From Terriglobia bacterium (GTDB taxonomy: Bacteria > Acidobacteriota > Terriglobia > Terriglobales > Acidobacteriaceae): a stretch of DNA of 64,000 bases. The stretch lies in the NCBI GenBank assembly GCA_020073385.1, contig JAIQFH010000043.1, positions 1 through 64,000 on the forward strand, read 5' to 3'. The translations under genes were made by a program, and so were the position numbers. The notes below the pieces were generated by a model. That model did no database searches. It was given only the letters and a program-made list of their open reading frames with translations, and was not told the origin of the DNA. This document shows, piece after piece, positions 1 to 11,509 of this stretch (position 1 is the first letter of the stretch; every line of letters starts with the position of its first letter).

Positions 1-10
1 ATAGTTCTAT
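1..10 (-). pseudogene. Downstream remainder of the IS-split VWA gene (window edge)
   Basis: On the minus strand these ten bases read ATA GAA CTA T (Ile-Glu-Leu). They continue in frame from the Phe-Tyr-Ala-Ile end of the VWA gene on the other side of the insertion sequence. The rest of the fragment lies outside the window. The joining is inferred from the reading frame and from the shared TAT at both edges of the element. Confidence 0.5.
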
Positions 11-201
11 CGGAGGCTCGTGGCCTATCGCTATTTCTGGTTATCCGAGGAGGCATAGCGTGTAATGGGTGACTCGGTGCCGAAGCACACAGGGCCGATC
101 TCATTGACTGATACTCACCTCGAACCGAGCATCTTGAGAACCCGACCGACCACCACCAGAGAGAATCGTCGGAGATGGAAAGGCCTCATTCCGCAAGACA
201 C
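11..201 (-). ncRNA. Candidate bridge-RNA region of the IS110 element
   Basis: IS110-family elements encode a structured bridge RNA in a non-coding end that guides the recombinase. Here the longer non-coding end lies 3' of the transposase. It contains a GTGC-TTCG-GCAC tetraloop hairpin (77-88 on the plus strand, read in the minus sense) and a CGCTAT/ATAGCG pairing nearby. This is a position-based inference; no covariance model was applied and the RNA ends are unknown. Confidence 0.35.
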
Positions 202-1269
202 TCAAGCTGCTTGCCGATTCAATTGTTTGCCGTCGAACTCCACTCCCTTCTTCCAAATGGTTAACGTAATGGCGGCCATCTTTCGTGCCAGGGTGAGACG
301 CGCCATCGTCGGCCGCATCCCTTTCTCTACCAGAGCAACATAGAAATCGCAGAGTGGTCCCGGTCGAGTACTGGCAGATATGGCAGCGCCTTTGAACAGA
401 TTCTTCAGATCGTGATTATGGTTGGGATTCAGACCGCGCACGGTGATGCGCTCCCGGTTTCGTCGTAGCTTCCCTCTCACAACGCGGTACTCGCCGCTGT
501 CGTGAGTCTCGACTGCGAAACCACTGTAAGCCCACAGCTGTCGCTTGGTACGGAAACGGTGTGGCGTCTGCAGCAACGCCACCAGCAAGGCCGCACGAAT
601 CGGACCGATCGAAGGAATCTGTCGCAGTAATTTCACGGCATGGTGCTTGTGGCTCTCCACTAGCAGGTCGCGTCGTGCTTCTTGGCGCACCGGTTGCAGC
701 ACATCCAATTGCTGATACAACCGTTCCGCCCGCAGACGCACGCCGGGTTCCAGAATCTTGGCCAGCCATTCCGCACGATGCCGCACAGCATAGACGGTGG
801 TACCACTACAGGGAATCGCCCAGCTGCGATACACGGCTTTGATCCGACTCATGACACGCGTGAGATCTTTCGTGATAGTCAGATAGCTGCGCCCCAACTC
901 CTTTAAGGTGCGCACCCCGTGCTCTCCGTGGTACACGGCATGGAGCTTGTTGCCGTGTAACAACTCGGCCAGTTTCCGCGCATCGATCCGATCACTCTTG
1001 CTGCCATCCTTCAATAGAGCGTTTCTTCGCGGATCGCAGACTACCAGATGGCTGACGTGAGGCTTCAGCAGGTCATGCAACCAGGCGGCAGAAGTTCCTT
1101 CTTCAAAGGTCACCGATAACTTTCCGCATAGCCCTTGGATGAACTCAAGAATCGTGGCCGCTTTCGTCTCAAGGATGCATTCCATGATCAGCTTGCCCGA
1201 GCTGTCCATGACGGCAACCGAGATCGTTGCCTGATGAACGTCCATGCCAATATACTTTTCCTGGTTCAT
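202..1269 (-). CDS. IS110-family transposase (DEDD recombinase)
   Basis: The 355-residue protein is of normal family length. The N-terminal RuvC-like DEDD domain starts with the GMDVHQ motif (Asp10). Further acidic residues sit at Glu57 and in the KSDRIDARKL stretch (Asp93/Asp96). The C-terminal transposase_20 part begins at the IPSIGPI motif near residue 215 and includes the YSGF block. IS110 recombinases insert without long terminal repeats, guided by an element-encoded RNA. The ATG at 1269 follows an AAGGAG site at suitable spacing. The frame is intact, so the enzyme is probably functional. It lies inside a broken VWA gene. Confidence 0.93.
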   Translation of the reverse strand: MNQEKYIGMDVHQATISVAVMDSSGKLIMECILETKAATILEFIQGLCGKLSVTFEEGTSAAWLHDLLKPHVSHLVVCDPRRNALLKDGSKSDRIDARKLAELLHGNKLHAVYHGEHGVRTLKELGRSYLTITKDLTRVMSRIKAVYRSWAIPCSGTTVYAVRHRAEWLAKILEPGVRLRAERLYQQLDVLQPVRQEARRDLLVESHKHHAVKLLRQIPSIGPIRAALLVALLQTPHRFRTKRQLWAYSGFAVETHDSGEYRVVRGKLRRNRERITVRGLNPNHNHDLKNLFKGAAISASTRPGPLCDFYVALVEKGMRPTMARLTLARKMAAITLTIWKKGVEFDGKQLNRQAA

Positions 1270-1284
1270 AACGGCGCTCCTTTT

Positions 1285-1319
1285 CGGTAAGTGGTGGTGC
1301 TAACAATCACAACCTACCG
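1285..1319. repeat. Imperfect hairpin upstream of the IS transposase
   Basis: CGGTA-A-GT-G-GTG pairs with CAC-A-AC-C-TACCG, giving 10 of 12 base pairs around an 11-base loop. It sits 15 bases upstream of the transposase start and inside the inferred element. It could be a recombinase recognition structure or an attenuator that limits read-through from the host gene. Confidence 0.5.
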
Positions 1320-1334
1320 CAAAGTGGGCGCCTT

Positions 1335-2168
1335 TTATATTGCGTAGAATGCCGATATCTGCAATGCCAGGCGGACCGTATGAAGCCTAATTTCCTGTTT
1401 CAGTCGTTCATTGACTATCCGCAGGCCGGGCGGCAAGCCCAACGTTTCTACAAATCCGCCGGAACTGCTGCTCAGTGACGCTAACTGGTGGCCGCCAGCC
1501 ACTTCCACTGTGGCGGAATTGGTAACGTTTGGCGGAAGAATAAGTGTGAAGAGGCGAACCTGTGATTTTCGCAGCGCTTCCTCCACCTCCGATCGACGGC
1601 TGTTGCTTGCGTTTTCTCCACCGTCGCCGATCACGTAGATGACGTCGCCCGGTTCGTGAGGCTGCAACTGCGTCAACGCCGATTCAATCGCATCGTACAA
1701 AGCAGTCTTGCCTCCTAGGAGGTCCAAACCGCGTGTCTCCTCGCGTTCCAGCCAATCGGCAATGATCTGCCGGTCCTTCGATAGTGGAAACTGCGTTTTG
1801 TTCTTGGTCGCGATCGTGATAAGACCAACCTTTGATCCTGGAGGCAAAGTACTTACAAGATCCAAAGCCGCCATTCTGGCGATCTTCCATTTCGCAAAAT
1901 TCCCGCGGTCGTTCATACTGCCGCTAACGTCCACCAGTATCATTACCCGCCGGGGCCCCTCGGTGTAGTAGACGCTCTCAGGAGTAAGGCTGTGACCTCG
2001 ATATGTGACTTCGAAGTTCTCCCGGGACAGGTCTGTGGGCTGAAGAGCGTGATCGGTTACATTCACGATCAATGTACGCTCCAGACAGTCTGCACTTTGG
2101 CCCCGTGAGAGGCCGATGCAGGCGAGGAAGACCCCGCAGAACCTAACGAGCAGCCTTGAAAATCGCAT
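1335..2168 (-). pseudogene. Secreted VWA-domain protein, 3' end cut off by the IS110 insertion
   Basis: 277 residues remain. A signal peptide (about 1-25, ending near SRGQSA) is followed by a short N-terminal beta region (about 30-70). A von Willebrand A domain follows with the MIDAS motif DVSGS at 80-84, a later Thr in GGKTALYD, and an acidic GDGGEN loop. Proteins of this acidobacterial type normally continue past the FYxI strand. Here the frame runs into IS sequence and stops at TAA after Phe-Tyr-Ala-Ile. Across the element the frame resumes with Ile-Glu-Leu, so the native gene has lost its tail. Function unknown; metal-dependent protein binding in the periplasm is the family expectation. 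Confidence 0.8.
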
Positions 2169-2235
2169 AGGGAATACGCTTACGAGGACGATAGCAACAG
2201 TAAAAAGAGGCGTGTGTCGATGGCAGTGACCCCGA

Positions 2236-3921
2236 TCACCGCTTCTCCGCCAACCGCTGCTTTTTCTGCCGCTCCCGTTCCGCCTTCATCTCCTCGACAC
2301 TCTGCGCCGCCAGCGGCGAGTAGAGCGCCTTGACCCATTTAGGATTTTCCCATTCCGGCTGTGCGGCAACGCCGCGATCGTAGTCGCGTAGCGCACTATC
2401 TGTCTCACGGGCCTGCCAGTACGCGACGCCTTGCGCCATCGCCTTCTCGTTTGGCAGACCCTGCTCGTAGCCGTTGTTCACGCTTTGAATGGCATCGCTG
2501 TATCGGCGAATCTCGATCTGCGACCAGGCGCGGCGCACCCACAGCTTCACGTCACCCGGACGCTGCTGCACGGCACCGTCCAGCAACTGAGACGCGCGCG
2601 CGTAGTCTCCGGCAAGGTAGTACCACCATCCCAGTTCGCCGAGATAATCCGGCGCCCATCCGTCGGCATTACCCTGCAAGTCCGCCTCGTATTTGCGCGC
2701 CGCAGCTTCATCTCCCGCGAGCAAATTCAACCCAGCCAGTTCGACGTCGGCATTTCGCGGCTTCTCATCCTCTACCGATAACAACCAGTTGCGGAATTTT
2801 CCCGGCGCACTCTCGCGATCCGCGGCTTCCAAAGCCGTCGCGTAGGATTCCACGGCTCGCAGATTTCTCGGCTCCAGCTCCAGCAGCTTGCGATACGAAC
2901 CCGCCGCCTCGGCAAACTCCGCCTGCGCCTGCAACTCCCATGCGCCCGGTTGGTCCGCGTGCATCTTGATCGATCGTGCAGCCAGTTGCTCCGCCTGGGA
3001 ATACTTCTTCGAAATCATGGCCACGTTCGCCCGCGCCGTCCAGAAGATATACGCGACCGCCAGATCGCGCTCCGGCCGCGCCGTCCAATTCTCCGCGGCA
3101 ATCATCTTCTGAATCTGCGCGATCCGTTCCGCCGGCAGCGGATGCGACCGGAAATATCCCTCCAGCGTCTGCATGGCTACATCCGACAATTCTTCTTGCG
3201 GCGATCCCGCCCGCGCCCTCTGCAGTCGATACTGCTGATATCTCCGGTCAAATGCCTCAAACATTCGGATCGCACCATTGGCGGAGTATCCGGCCGCGAC
3301 CGCCAGCCGCGTCCCTTCGCGATCCGCCTCAAGTTCCTGATCCTTGGTGTAACCGGTTTCGAAAACAAACACCGGGATGGCGACCAGTCCTCCCAGCGGA
3401 ATCCGCCGCAGCGCCTGTTCCTGCTGCGCACGATCGGCGCAGTGATAGTGATCGATATGCTCAATCTCGTGGCCGAGCACCGCGGCCAGTTCGTCTTCGC
3501 TGTCCATCATCGCCAGCAACCCGGCGCCGACGTAGACGTGCCCTCCTGGCAAGGCAAACGCGTTGATCATGGATTCATTGGGAACATAGTGAAAGCGGTA
3601 AGGCAAGATGCGGTGAGCGTGGAGAGCCAGCTTCCCACCCACCTCACCCAGATATTTCTCAATCTCACTCTTTTTCTTCTGCTGGTCCTCCTCGACATTG
3701 CCGCCGTACATTTTGGCGATCTCATCGCCGATGCGGATCTCTTCCGCATCCGGCATGCGCGTGAAATGCACCGGCATGCGCGTCAATTCCTGTTCTGTAT
3801 CCGCGACCAGATACAGCATGGCGGCAGGACTTGCCTGCACGTCCACCTCGCGCCGCTCGCTCCACACGATGGCGGCCACGCCCAGTACGATGACTCCCGC
3901 AAGTGAGATCCAGCGCGTCAT
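2236..3921 (-). CDS. M48-family zinc metalloprotease with TPR repeats
   Basis: The protein has 561 residues. An N-terminal hydrophobic anchor or signal segment is followed by an M48 domain with the zinc motif HEIEH (in VLGHEIEHIDHYH) and the downstream ELEAD ligand motif. The C-terminal half is tetratricopeptide-like alpha repeats, as in BepA/YfgC periplasmic proteases that monitor outer-membrane proteins. The frame is open upstream to 4620, but that part is a shadow of the DUF2339 gene. The ATG at 3921 overlaps the upstream TGA as ATGA, which strongly favours this start and implies translational coupling. The C-terminus is Lys/Arg rich. A chaperone-protease role at the envelope is inferred. 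Confidence 0.9.
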   Translation of the reverse strand: MTRWISLAGVIVLGVAAIVWSERREVDVQASPAAMLYLVADTEQELTRMPVHFTRMPDAEEIRIGDEIAKMYGGNVEEDQQKKKSEIEKYLGEVGGKLALHAHRILPYRFHYVPNESMINAFALPGGHVYVGAGLLAMMDSEDELAAVLGHEIEHIDHYHCADRAQQEQALRRIPLGGLVAIPVFVFETGYTKDQELEADREGTRLAVAAGYSANGAIRMFEAFDRRYQQYRLQRARAGSPQEELSDVAMQTLEGYFRSHPLPAERIAQIQKMIAAENWTARPERDLAVAYIFWTARANVAMISKKYSQAEQLAARSIKMHADQPGAWELQAQAEFAEAAGSYRKLLELEPRNLRAVESYATALEAADRESAPGKFRNWLLSVEDEKPRNADVELAGLNLLAGDEAAARKYEADLQGNADGWAPDYLGELGWWYYLAGDYARASQLLDGAVQQRPGDVKLWVRRAWSQIEIRRYSDAIQSVNNGYEQGLPNEKAMAQGVAYWQARETDSALRDYDRGVAAQPEWENPKWVKALYSPLAAQSVEEMKAERERQKKQRLAEKR

Positions 3922-6900
3922 AAATACCGTCGCATCGCCTCGCGATTCCGCGTGTACAGAAACGACACGAACAGCAGCGCGGAACCCAGCACGATGAATG
4001 TCAGATAGCGATCCCGTGGATGCAGCCGCCACACGTCGTCGACCACGATCTTCCCCACGCATAGCAGCAATAGCCCTAGCCCTGTGAGCCGGAAGCTGCG
4101 CTCGTGCACCCATAGCGCCAGGAGAAATACTGCCAAGCCTTCCAGGCCCCACGACAAAGTGACCATCCCGTGCCGCATCTCGATCCCAAGCAACACCGTC
4201 AGCAGTCCCACGGCAATGAAAAAGAAAGGCTGCTCCGGACGTCTCGCCAGATTCTGGATCAGCAGCACGAGCCCGCTTTCCTCGCTGAACTCGCCTTTTC
4301 TGCGGATCTGAAAAGCAAACGGCAACGATGCCAGCAGCAGCGCAACCGTGATCGCCACAATCACCCATCGGCTCTCGACGGTGATCCACTGGTTCGTCCA
4401 CAGAGGCGAAGGGAAGTAGCTGCGTTCGTAGAAATTGTGCAGAACCGTGCGGAACAATACTCCCGCAATTACCAGCAGCGCCTGGTATAGAAACAACTTC
4501 TTCACGCTGCGCCACGCGATCACGATCAGCGCGAAGGCTAACGCCGCCCATCCGGCAGCGACCCAGTCCGCCTCCAGTTCGAACCGCATAAGTGATCCGA
4601 TCGTGATCGTCCCCATCCAACAGCAGATCTCTCCGGCCCGAAGTCTCATTTCCATGGAACTCAACTCAGCCGCATGCAATCTCCAGTACGCGTAAAAGAA
4701 CGCGAGCATGATCGGCACAACGGTATAGAAACGCGGGCTGACTTCGCCCGGCAAGCCGCTGGCGTTCAGGTTCACAAAGAAAATTCGCAGGAACGCGGCG
4801 AGCAACATCACGTAGCCCTGCAGACGCAAGCTCGGTTTTTTGCGCGCGAGCCCTATTTCGAGAAGTATTAGTCCGCCAATGACCCACGCCTCCGCAACTC
4901 CGACGGGCCGCAGTTCGTACCACGCCATCAGAGCCAGCAGAAACGACCCTGCCCACGTATACGCCTCGCCGGCGATCCACTCGAACGACCAACTGTCGTC
5001 TGTTTCTGTTCTCCAGCGGGATGTCACATAGAGCAGGACCGCAACCAGCGTGACCGTGATCAGCCGCAGCGTCAGTCCGTGGAACTTCTCAGTGGCGCCC
5101 AAATTGATGGCAAGCGCGCGCACGATAGCGATGCCGGAAAGAAACGCAGCTTGATATTCCAGTTCCGAAGCCCCGAGTCGCCTCGCGGCCACGATCGCGG
5201 CGAGTCCGAGCGCGCACCATGCCACCGCCGTCCAGGCCTGCGGAAATGCGATCCATGCGGCGATCACCATCATGATCGTGCCCGCGTACGACAACCGCTG
5301 CATGACCGTCCGGTCGAATTCGTTGGTGAACAACTCGGCCCATCGGCGCACCACCCCATGCGCGTTCAAATAAAAGATCGCCGCCGCAGCGACGAATAGA
5401 ACGGACAGCGCATAATCCGGACGCAGGTCCGCGTCACCCATGCGCCTGCCGAAGATCTCGGCCGCGTCATAGGCGATCATCTGCCCGGCGACCAGCACAG
5501 ACGCGATCATCCCCAACCGGCGGTAGACGATCTCCTTCGTCCACACGCCGATCAAAAGCACAGCCTCAGCTTCCGCCAGCCAGAGCACCGACAATCGTGT
5601 CCCGGAATACCGGAAGGGGAAAGCCGCAATGAGCAGAACCACTCCGAGAGTGCTCAGCACAATGACCGCGTTGCGGCGACGCCGTGTCGGTGCCGCCTGC
5701 GCGAAAGCCGATTCCAGTGCGCCAACGGCCAACAGTGCCCAGAATGCCCACTCCGGATGCACCGACTGGTACTTCAGCAAGGCCAACAGCAGCGATGTGT
5801 TTAACAGCGCCGCAGCCGTGGAGATCCGTTCCTGATATTCGTCGGGCTGCCGAAACACATACGACACGCGGAAGATCAGCCAGTACAGCGCCAGGATCCC
5901 GGCGCTGGCCGTGAACTCCGGAAACGGATGATGCTTGCCGTGCATGGGTTCGATGATCGGTCGCAGCCACAGGAAGTGATTCAGATAGCTCGCCAGAATG
6001 CCGAACACTTCCAGTTCAAACCACCGCATGCGCCCGACAATCACCACCAGGCCCGCCGCCAGCACAGCACCAGCCGCGAGGCTGTAAACGTTCGAGTGAT
6101 TAATCGCGATCGTGACAAATGCCAGAAGGAACGACAGGCCTGTCACCACCTGCGAGCGATAGCGCAAGGTGTGCGCGACCATGGCGCCGGCGACAGCGAG
6201 CATCAGCACCATGTCCAGCGATTGGGAGTCGAGGACATGAGCCGCAGGCACGTGATACATCGCATACGTGGTGAAGAACAGCAGTGCCCATCCGCCGCCG
6301 ATTCCCGCCCGCGCCAGGATGCGATAGCGCTCTCCCCGCTCGAACCAGATGCCGGCACCCAGCAGAACCACTGATGTGACAAATCCCACGAGGACCTTGC
6401 CCGCTGGTCCCATCGTCTTCAGTTGGTATGCAAGGAAAAACGCGACTCCCAGAACCAGCAGAATGATTCCCAGTTTGTTCAGCCAGTCGGTGCCCAACAT
6501 CTCCTCGATGTCGAGCGATGACCGAAACCGGTCGAACATGGTCGGTCCCGACTCCTGTGCCGTAAGCGTCGGCACAGGTGTTGAAGAGGGAGGCGCTACG
6601 GGAGCATTCGGTGGAGGCGCAGGTTTGGGTGCCGAAGGCGGGGATATGACCTTGGGAGCCTCTGCGGTCTTGCGCGTGACCCAGGCTTCAGCCGCTGCTT
6701 GTGAAGGAGTATGTGAAGAAGTAGGCGAAGGAGTCAGAGAGGGAGGAGGCGGAACAGCGGGTTGAGCTGGCACCGGAGTCGCGGGCGCCACGGCGGGTGC
6801 AGAGACTTCCGACTTTGGAGCCTGGACAAGCGTCTGCGCCGCTCCAGCGGCGCGTAATTCCCGCAGTTCCCGCTCGAGGGCGTGAATGCGTCCCGTGATA

Positions 6901-7022
6901 TCGGCCCAGCGTAGCTGATCTTCCAGTCGGTCACTCTTGCGCCGGGAGTTCACCCGCCAAAGCAGAATCCAGGGACCGAACAACACGAATAGCACGAATC
7001 CGATATAGAACAGGACTTCCAT
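3918..7022 (-). CDS. DUF2339 polytopic membrane protein
   Basis: The 1,034-residue protein has an N-terminal membrane helix (about 3-24), then a charged coiled-coil (about 30-62) and a Pro/Ala/Ser-rich linker (about 70-165). An LGTDWLNKLG-type motif follows, then well over 20 hydrophobic segments to the end. This architecture is the DUF2339 family, whose function is unknown; some relatives are annotated as membrane or cell-surface assembly proteins. The ATG at 7022 opens the frame. The gene ends in an ATGA overlap with the M48 protease gene, so the two products probably act together at the inner membrane. Confidence 0.88.
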   Translation of the reverse strand: MEVLFYIGFVLFVLFGPWILLWRVNSRRKSDRLEDQLRWADITGRIHALERELRELRAAGAAQTLVQAPKSEVSAPAVAPATPVPAQPAVPPPPSLTPSPTSSHTPSQAAAEAWVTRKTAEAPKVISPPSAPKPAPPPNAPVAPPSSTPVPTLTAQESGPTMFDRFRSSLDIEEMLGTDWLNKLGIILLVLGVAFFLAYQLKTMGPAGKVLVGFVTSVVLLGAGIWFERGERYRILARAGIGGGWALLFFTTYAMYHVPAAHVLDSQSLDMVLMLAVAGAMVAHTLRYRSQVVTGLSFLLAFVTIAINHSNVYSLAAGAVLAAGLVVIVGRMRWFELEVFGILASYLNHFLWLRPIIEPMHGKHHPFPEFTASAGILALYWLIFRVSYVFRQPDEYQERISTAAALLNTSLLLALLKYQSVHPEWAFWALLAVGALESAFAQAAPTRRRRNAVIVLSTLGVVLLIAAFPFRYSGTRLSVLWLAEAEAVLLIGVWTKEIVYRRLGMIASVLVAGQMIAYDAAEIFGRRMGDADLRPDYALSVLFVAAAAIFYLNAHGVVRRWAELFTNEFDRTVMQRLSYAGTIMMVIAAWIAFPQAWTAVAWCALGLAAIVAARRLGASELEYQAAFLSGIAIVRALAINLGATEKFHGLTLRLITVTLVAVLLYVTSRWRTETDDSWSFEWIAGEAYTWAGSFLLALMAWYELRPVGVAEAWVIGGLILLEIGLARKKPSLRLQGYVMLLAAFLRIFFVNLNASGLPGEVSPRFYTVVPIMLAFFYAYWRLHAAELSSMEMRLRAGEICCWMGTITIGSLMRFELEADWVAAGWAALAFALIVIAWRSVKKLFLYQALLVIAGVLFRTVLHNFYERSYFPSPLWTNQWITVESRWVIVAITVALLLASLPFAFQIRRKGEFSEESGLVLLIQNLARRPEQPFFFIAVGLLTVLLGIEMRHGMVTLSWGLEGLAVFLLALWVHERSFRLTGLGLLLLCVGKIVVDDVWRLHPRDRYLTFIVLGSALLFVSFLYTRNREAMRRYL

Positions 7023-7275
7023 CAGAGCGGGTATTTACGGAAACATCCAAACCTATCCGGGACCGCGCGATTCTACTAGAGACTGTGTCGATTCGCCATG
7101 ACTCGGGGCGCTGAGTAAACGGGAAAATCTGAGGTTCAGCAACCCAGAGAAGAACCCTATCAGCCGCTAAACCTGTGCTACTATTTGCTCTTATCCAGTG
7201 AGCGGTCCCGGTCGTTGAACGTCCCCCGAAGTCTCCTGGTAGTTGCCGCAGTTTTCTGAAGTGGAGTCGCTGATT

Positions 7276-8025
7276 ATGCCGTCAGAAAGCACCGTATCGT
7301 CCGCAACAAAGGTCATTTTGGGCTGCAGTAAGTGCGGTGCGACTCTGCCTGACGAGGCCCAGTTCTGTCTGAAGTGCGGCAAACCGGTGAGTATGCCTCT
7401 GAAAGAACCAGTCAAGATCGAGGAACCCGTTGTGGAGTTGGGTCCTCCGCTGGTCAAGAAACGGCGGATCGTCCTCTGGGTTCTTCTCGGACTATTCCTT
7501 GGTGCGATCCTCTGGGCGGCTACCAGCGACAATCCTTTTGCACAGGGAGTGCAGGAACTCGTCGGATGGAAGCACGATCAGACGATTCTCGTGACTCCCT
7601 TTTCGGTCAGTGCCCGCAACTTCCGCTACTACAAGTTCGATCTGCCGGAAGGCTCGACCAATGTCTCCATCGTGGGGCAGTTCACAGCGTCCACTGCCGA
7701 GAAGAAAGCCGGAAGCGCTAAGCCCAATACCAGCGAACCGGAGGACAACGATGTGGAGGTATACGTCCTGAGCGAGCCCGCCTTTGCCGTCTGGCAGAAC
7801 GGTTATGCGACCAGTTCCGTCTACGAAAGCGGCCGAGTCTCGCAAGGAACCATGCAGTCGGATCTTCCCGCCGGCGCTGGAGTGTATTACCTGATATTCA
7901 GCAACAAGTTCTCACCCAAGACTACCAAGAGCGTCAACGCAACCGTCCTTTTACGGTACAAGAGTTGGCTACCTGAGTCGGTCCGCCGGATGAAAGAACG
8001 CTTCTGGAACTGGGTCGGGCTCTGA
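7276..8025 (+). CDS. Zinc-ribbon single-pass membrane protein, function unknown
   Basis: The protein has 249 residues from the ATG at 7276; a TTG further upstream (7243) is less likely. A cytoplasmic zinc ribbon with Cys17, Cys20, Cys31 and Cys34 (CSKCG ... CLKCG) is followed by a Lys/Arg-flanked membrane helix at about 60-80. The extracytoplasmic beta-rich domain of about 165 residues carries an acidic linker (about 150-170). The pattern is of a membrane sensor or scaffold; I do not recognise the outer domain. The gene is divergent from the DUF2339/M48 pair, with a 253-base spacer. Confidence 0.75.
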   Translation: MPSESTVSSATKVILGCSKCGATLPDEAQFCLKCGKPVSMPLKEPVKIEEPVVELGPPLVKKRRIVLWVLLGLFLGAILWAATSDNPFAQGVQELVGWKHDQTILVTPFSVSARNFRYYKFDLPEGSTNVSIVGQFTASTAEKKAGSAKPNTSEPEDNDVEVYVLSEPAFAVWQNGYATSSVYESGRVSQGTMQSDLPAGAGVYYLIFSNKFSPKTTKSVNATVLLRYKSWLPESVRRMKERFWNWVGL

Positions 8026-8310
8026 ATTTCTTTTGGGCGCCCCTTTCCTTCCGCTGAATTGTCGTTCTTTCCCCGTGTCCGAGCGCGCTCAGCCGTCCGT
8101 AAACGCCACAAAGTGGTCTAGCCACCTAACCTCCAAAACTGGGATTCGCATACCACAAGAAGTGCATTAAAGTCAGTAAGTTCAGGATTCTAAAGGGCTA
8201 ACTTCGGGGTTACTAGAGGACAGTCCTTCTAGTGCCTTGCGAGTTAATCCTGAGCACGTTTCAATAGCTACGAAAGCAAATTTACCGTTCCAATTCCTTG
8301 GAGGGAAAAC
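8026..8310. other. Intergenic spacer before the barrel gene
   Basis: 285 bases without a convincing ORF. The last part carries the GGAGG ribosome binding site (about 8300-8304) of the next gene. An AT-richer stretch at about 8150-8215 is where a promoter would be expected, but I cannot pick -35/-10 boxes with confidence. Confidence 0.4.
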
Positions 8311-8820
8311 GTGCGCAAAATAGCCTTTGTGGGACTTCTTGTAGGACTCTTTACGCTCTCGGCAGTGGCAGCTGAGTCAGACCATCCGAAGGCGGAATTC
8401 TTCGGTGGATATCAGTACACGCGTCTGGAAGGTGGGGTCAATGCGAATGGCTTCAACCTCGGCGCGACTGCGAATTTCAAGGACTATTTCGGCATAACCG
8501 CTGATTTCGGCTCCAGCTACATGACCGAGAGTGGTGTCAGCTTTAACAACTACACCTACACCTTCGGGCCTCAGCTGGCGCTCCGCGCTCACAAGGCCTA
8601 TACGCCTTTCGTGCATGCCCTGATCGGTGGGGATCATGCTTCGGCTTCCGGGTTCGGCTCCGGCAATGGCATGGCGTTTTTTGCCGGCGGTGGAGTCGAC
8701 TTCAACTTCAACCAGTACATGGCTTTCCGCGCCTCAGGTGACTGGATGATGCTTCACGGCAATGGCAGCACCAGCAGCAAGAACTTCCGCATGCCGATTG
8801 GCGTCGTGTTCAAGTTCTAA
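8311..8820 (+). CDS. Small outer-membrane beta-barrel protein
   Basis: The 169-residue product has a signal peptide (1-20, ending SAVAA) and then alternating beta strands typical of the OmpA-like/OMP_b-brl family: FGGYQYTRLEGG, FGITADFG and FGPQLALRA, and a final strand. It ends in Phe, the usual outer-membrane signature read by the Omp85 machinery. The GTG start at 8311 sits behind a strong GGAGG site. The gene stands alone and is followed by a strong bidirectional terminator. Its role is likely structural or adhesive; no enzymatic residues are evident. Confidence 0.85.
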   Translation: MRKIAFVGLLVGLFTLSAVAAESDHPKAEFFGGYQYTRLEGGVNANGFNLGATANFKDYFGITADFGSSYMTESGVSFNNYTYTFGPQLALRAHKAYTPFVHALIGGDHASASGFGSGNGMAFFAGGGVDFNFNQYMAFRASGDWMMLHGNGSTSSKNFRMPIGVVFKF

Positions 8821-8840
8821 GCAACAAGCCTGCAAAAGTG

Positions 8841-8870
8841 AAAGGGCGGCGATGAGCCGCCCTTTTTCTT
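8841..8870. terminator. Strong bidirectional intrinsic terminator
   Basis: A perfect 10-bp stem, AAAGGGCGGC / GCCGCCCTTT, with a five-base loop is followed by a T-run on the plus strand. It lies between the convergent barrel gene and ftsK and can serve both, although the minus-strand T-run is weaker. Confidence 0.9.
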
Positions 8871-8884
8871 GTGTCTGCAAATCT

Positions 8885-11287
<2,403 letters not shown>

Positions 11288-11422
11288 GAAGGCTGATTCA
11301 TCGCCGAAGAAACGCCTTCGGCGCCGTAATCGGCCAGAGCGGAACTATTATCGCAAGAACCGGAGGTTCCGACAATCGGGGATTTCAGATGGTGTTTATC
11401 TGGTTATCTCATTCAGCAATTT

Positions 11423-11504
11423 GCACTTGGCAATTAGCATTTGGCCATTCATGGTTCTTGCAGGCAGACAGACCAATGCGGCTAAGGTGCCAATTGCCAA
11501 GTGC
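11423..11504. repeat. 13-bp perfect inverted repeat between uppP and ftsK
   Basis: GCACTTGGCAATT (11423-11435) pairs exactly with AATTGCCAAGTGC (11492-11504) across 56 bases. The left arm sits in a low-complexity stretch of TTGG/CAATT units. No T-run follows, so it is not a classical terminator. It may be a degenerate mobile repeat. Confidence 0.6.
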
Positions 11505-11509
11505 GGTTG

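Larger units (their letters stand above)
11..1337 (-). mobile_element. IS110-family insertion sequence inside a VWA gene
   Basis: The element is about 1.33 kb and holds one transposase gene read on the minus strand. The edges were set by rejoining the interrupted VWA reading frame: TAT at 8-10 and TAT at 1336-1338 or 1338-1340 mark the junctions, so the exact ends are uncertain by 2-3 bases. There are no clear terminal inverted repeats, as is usual for IS110. About 190 bases of non-coding DNA follow the transposase stop (11-201), and only about 68 precede its start. An imperfect 12-bp hairpin lies at 1285-1319, just upstream of the transposase. Confidence 0.75.

Noticed and set aside
2950..3906. 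Long plus-strand open frame antisense to the M48 gene
   Set aside because: It is Arg/His/Gln-rich, lacks any domain, and arises from the GC-rich minus-strand gene.
3922..4620. N-terminal extension of the M48 protease up to 4620
   Set aside because: It is a shadow of the DUF2339 gene in another frame. The ATGA overlap at 3921 is the real start.
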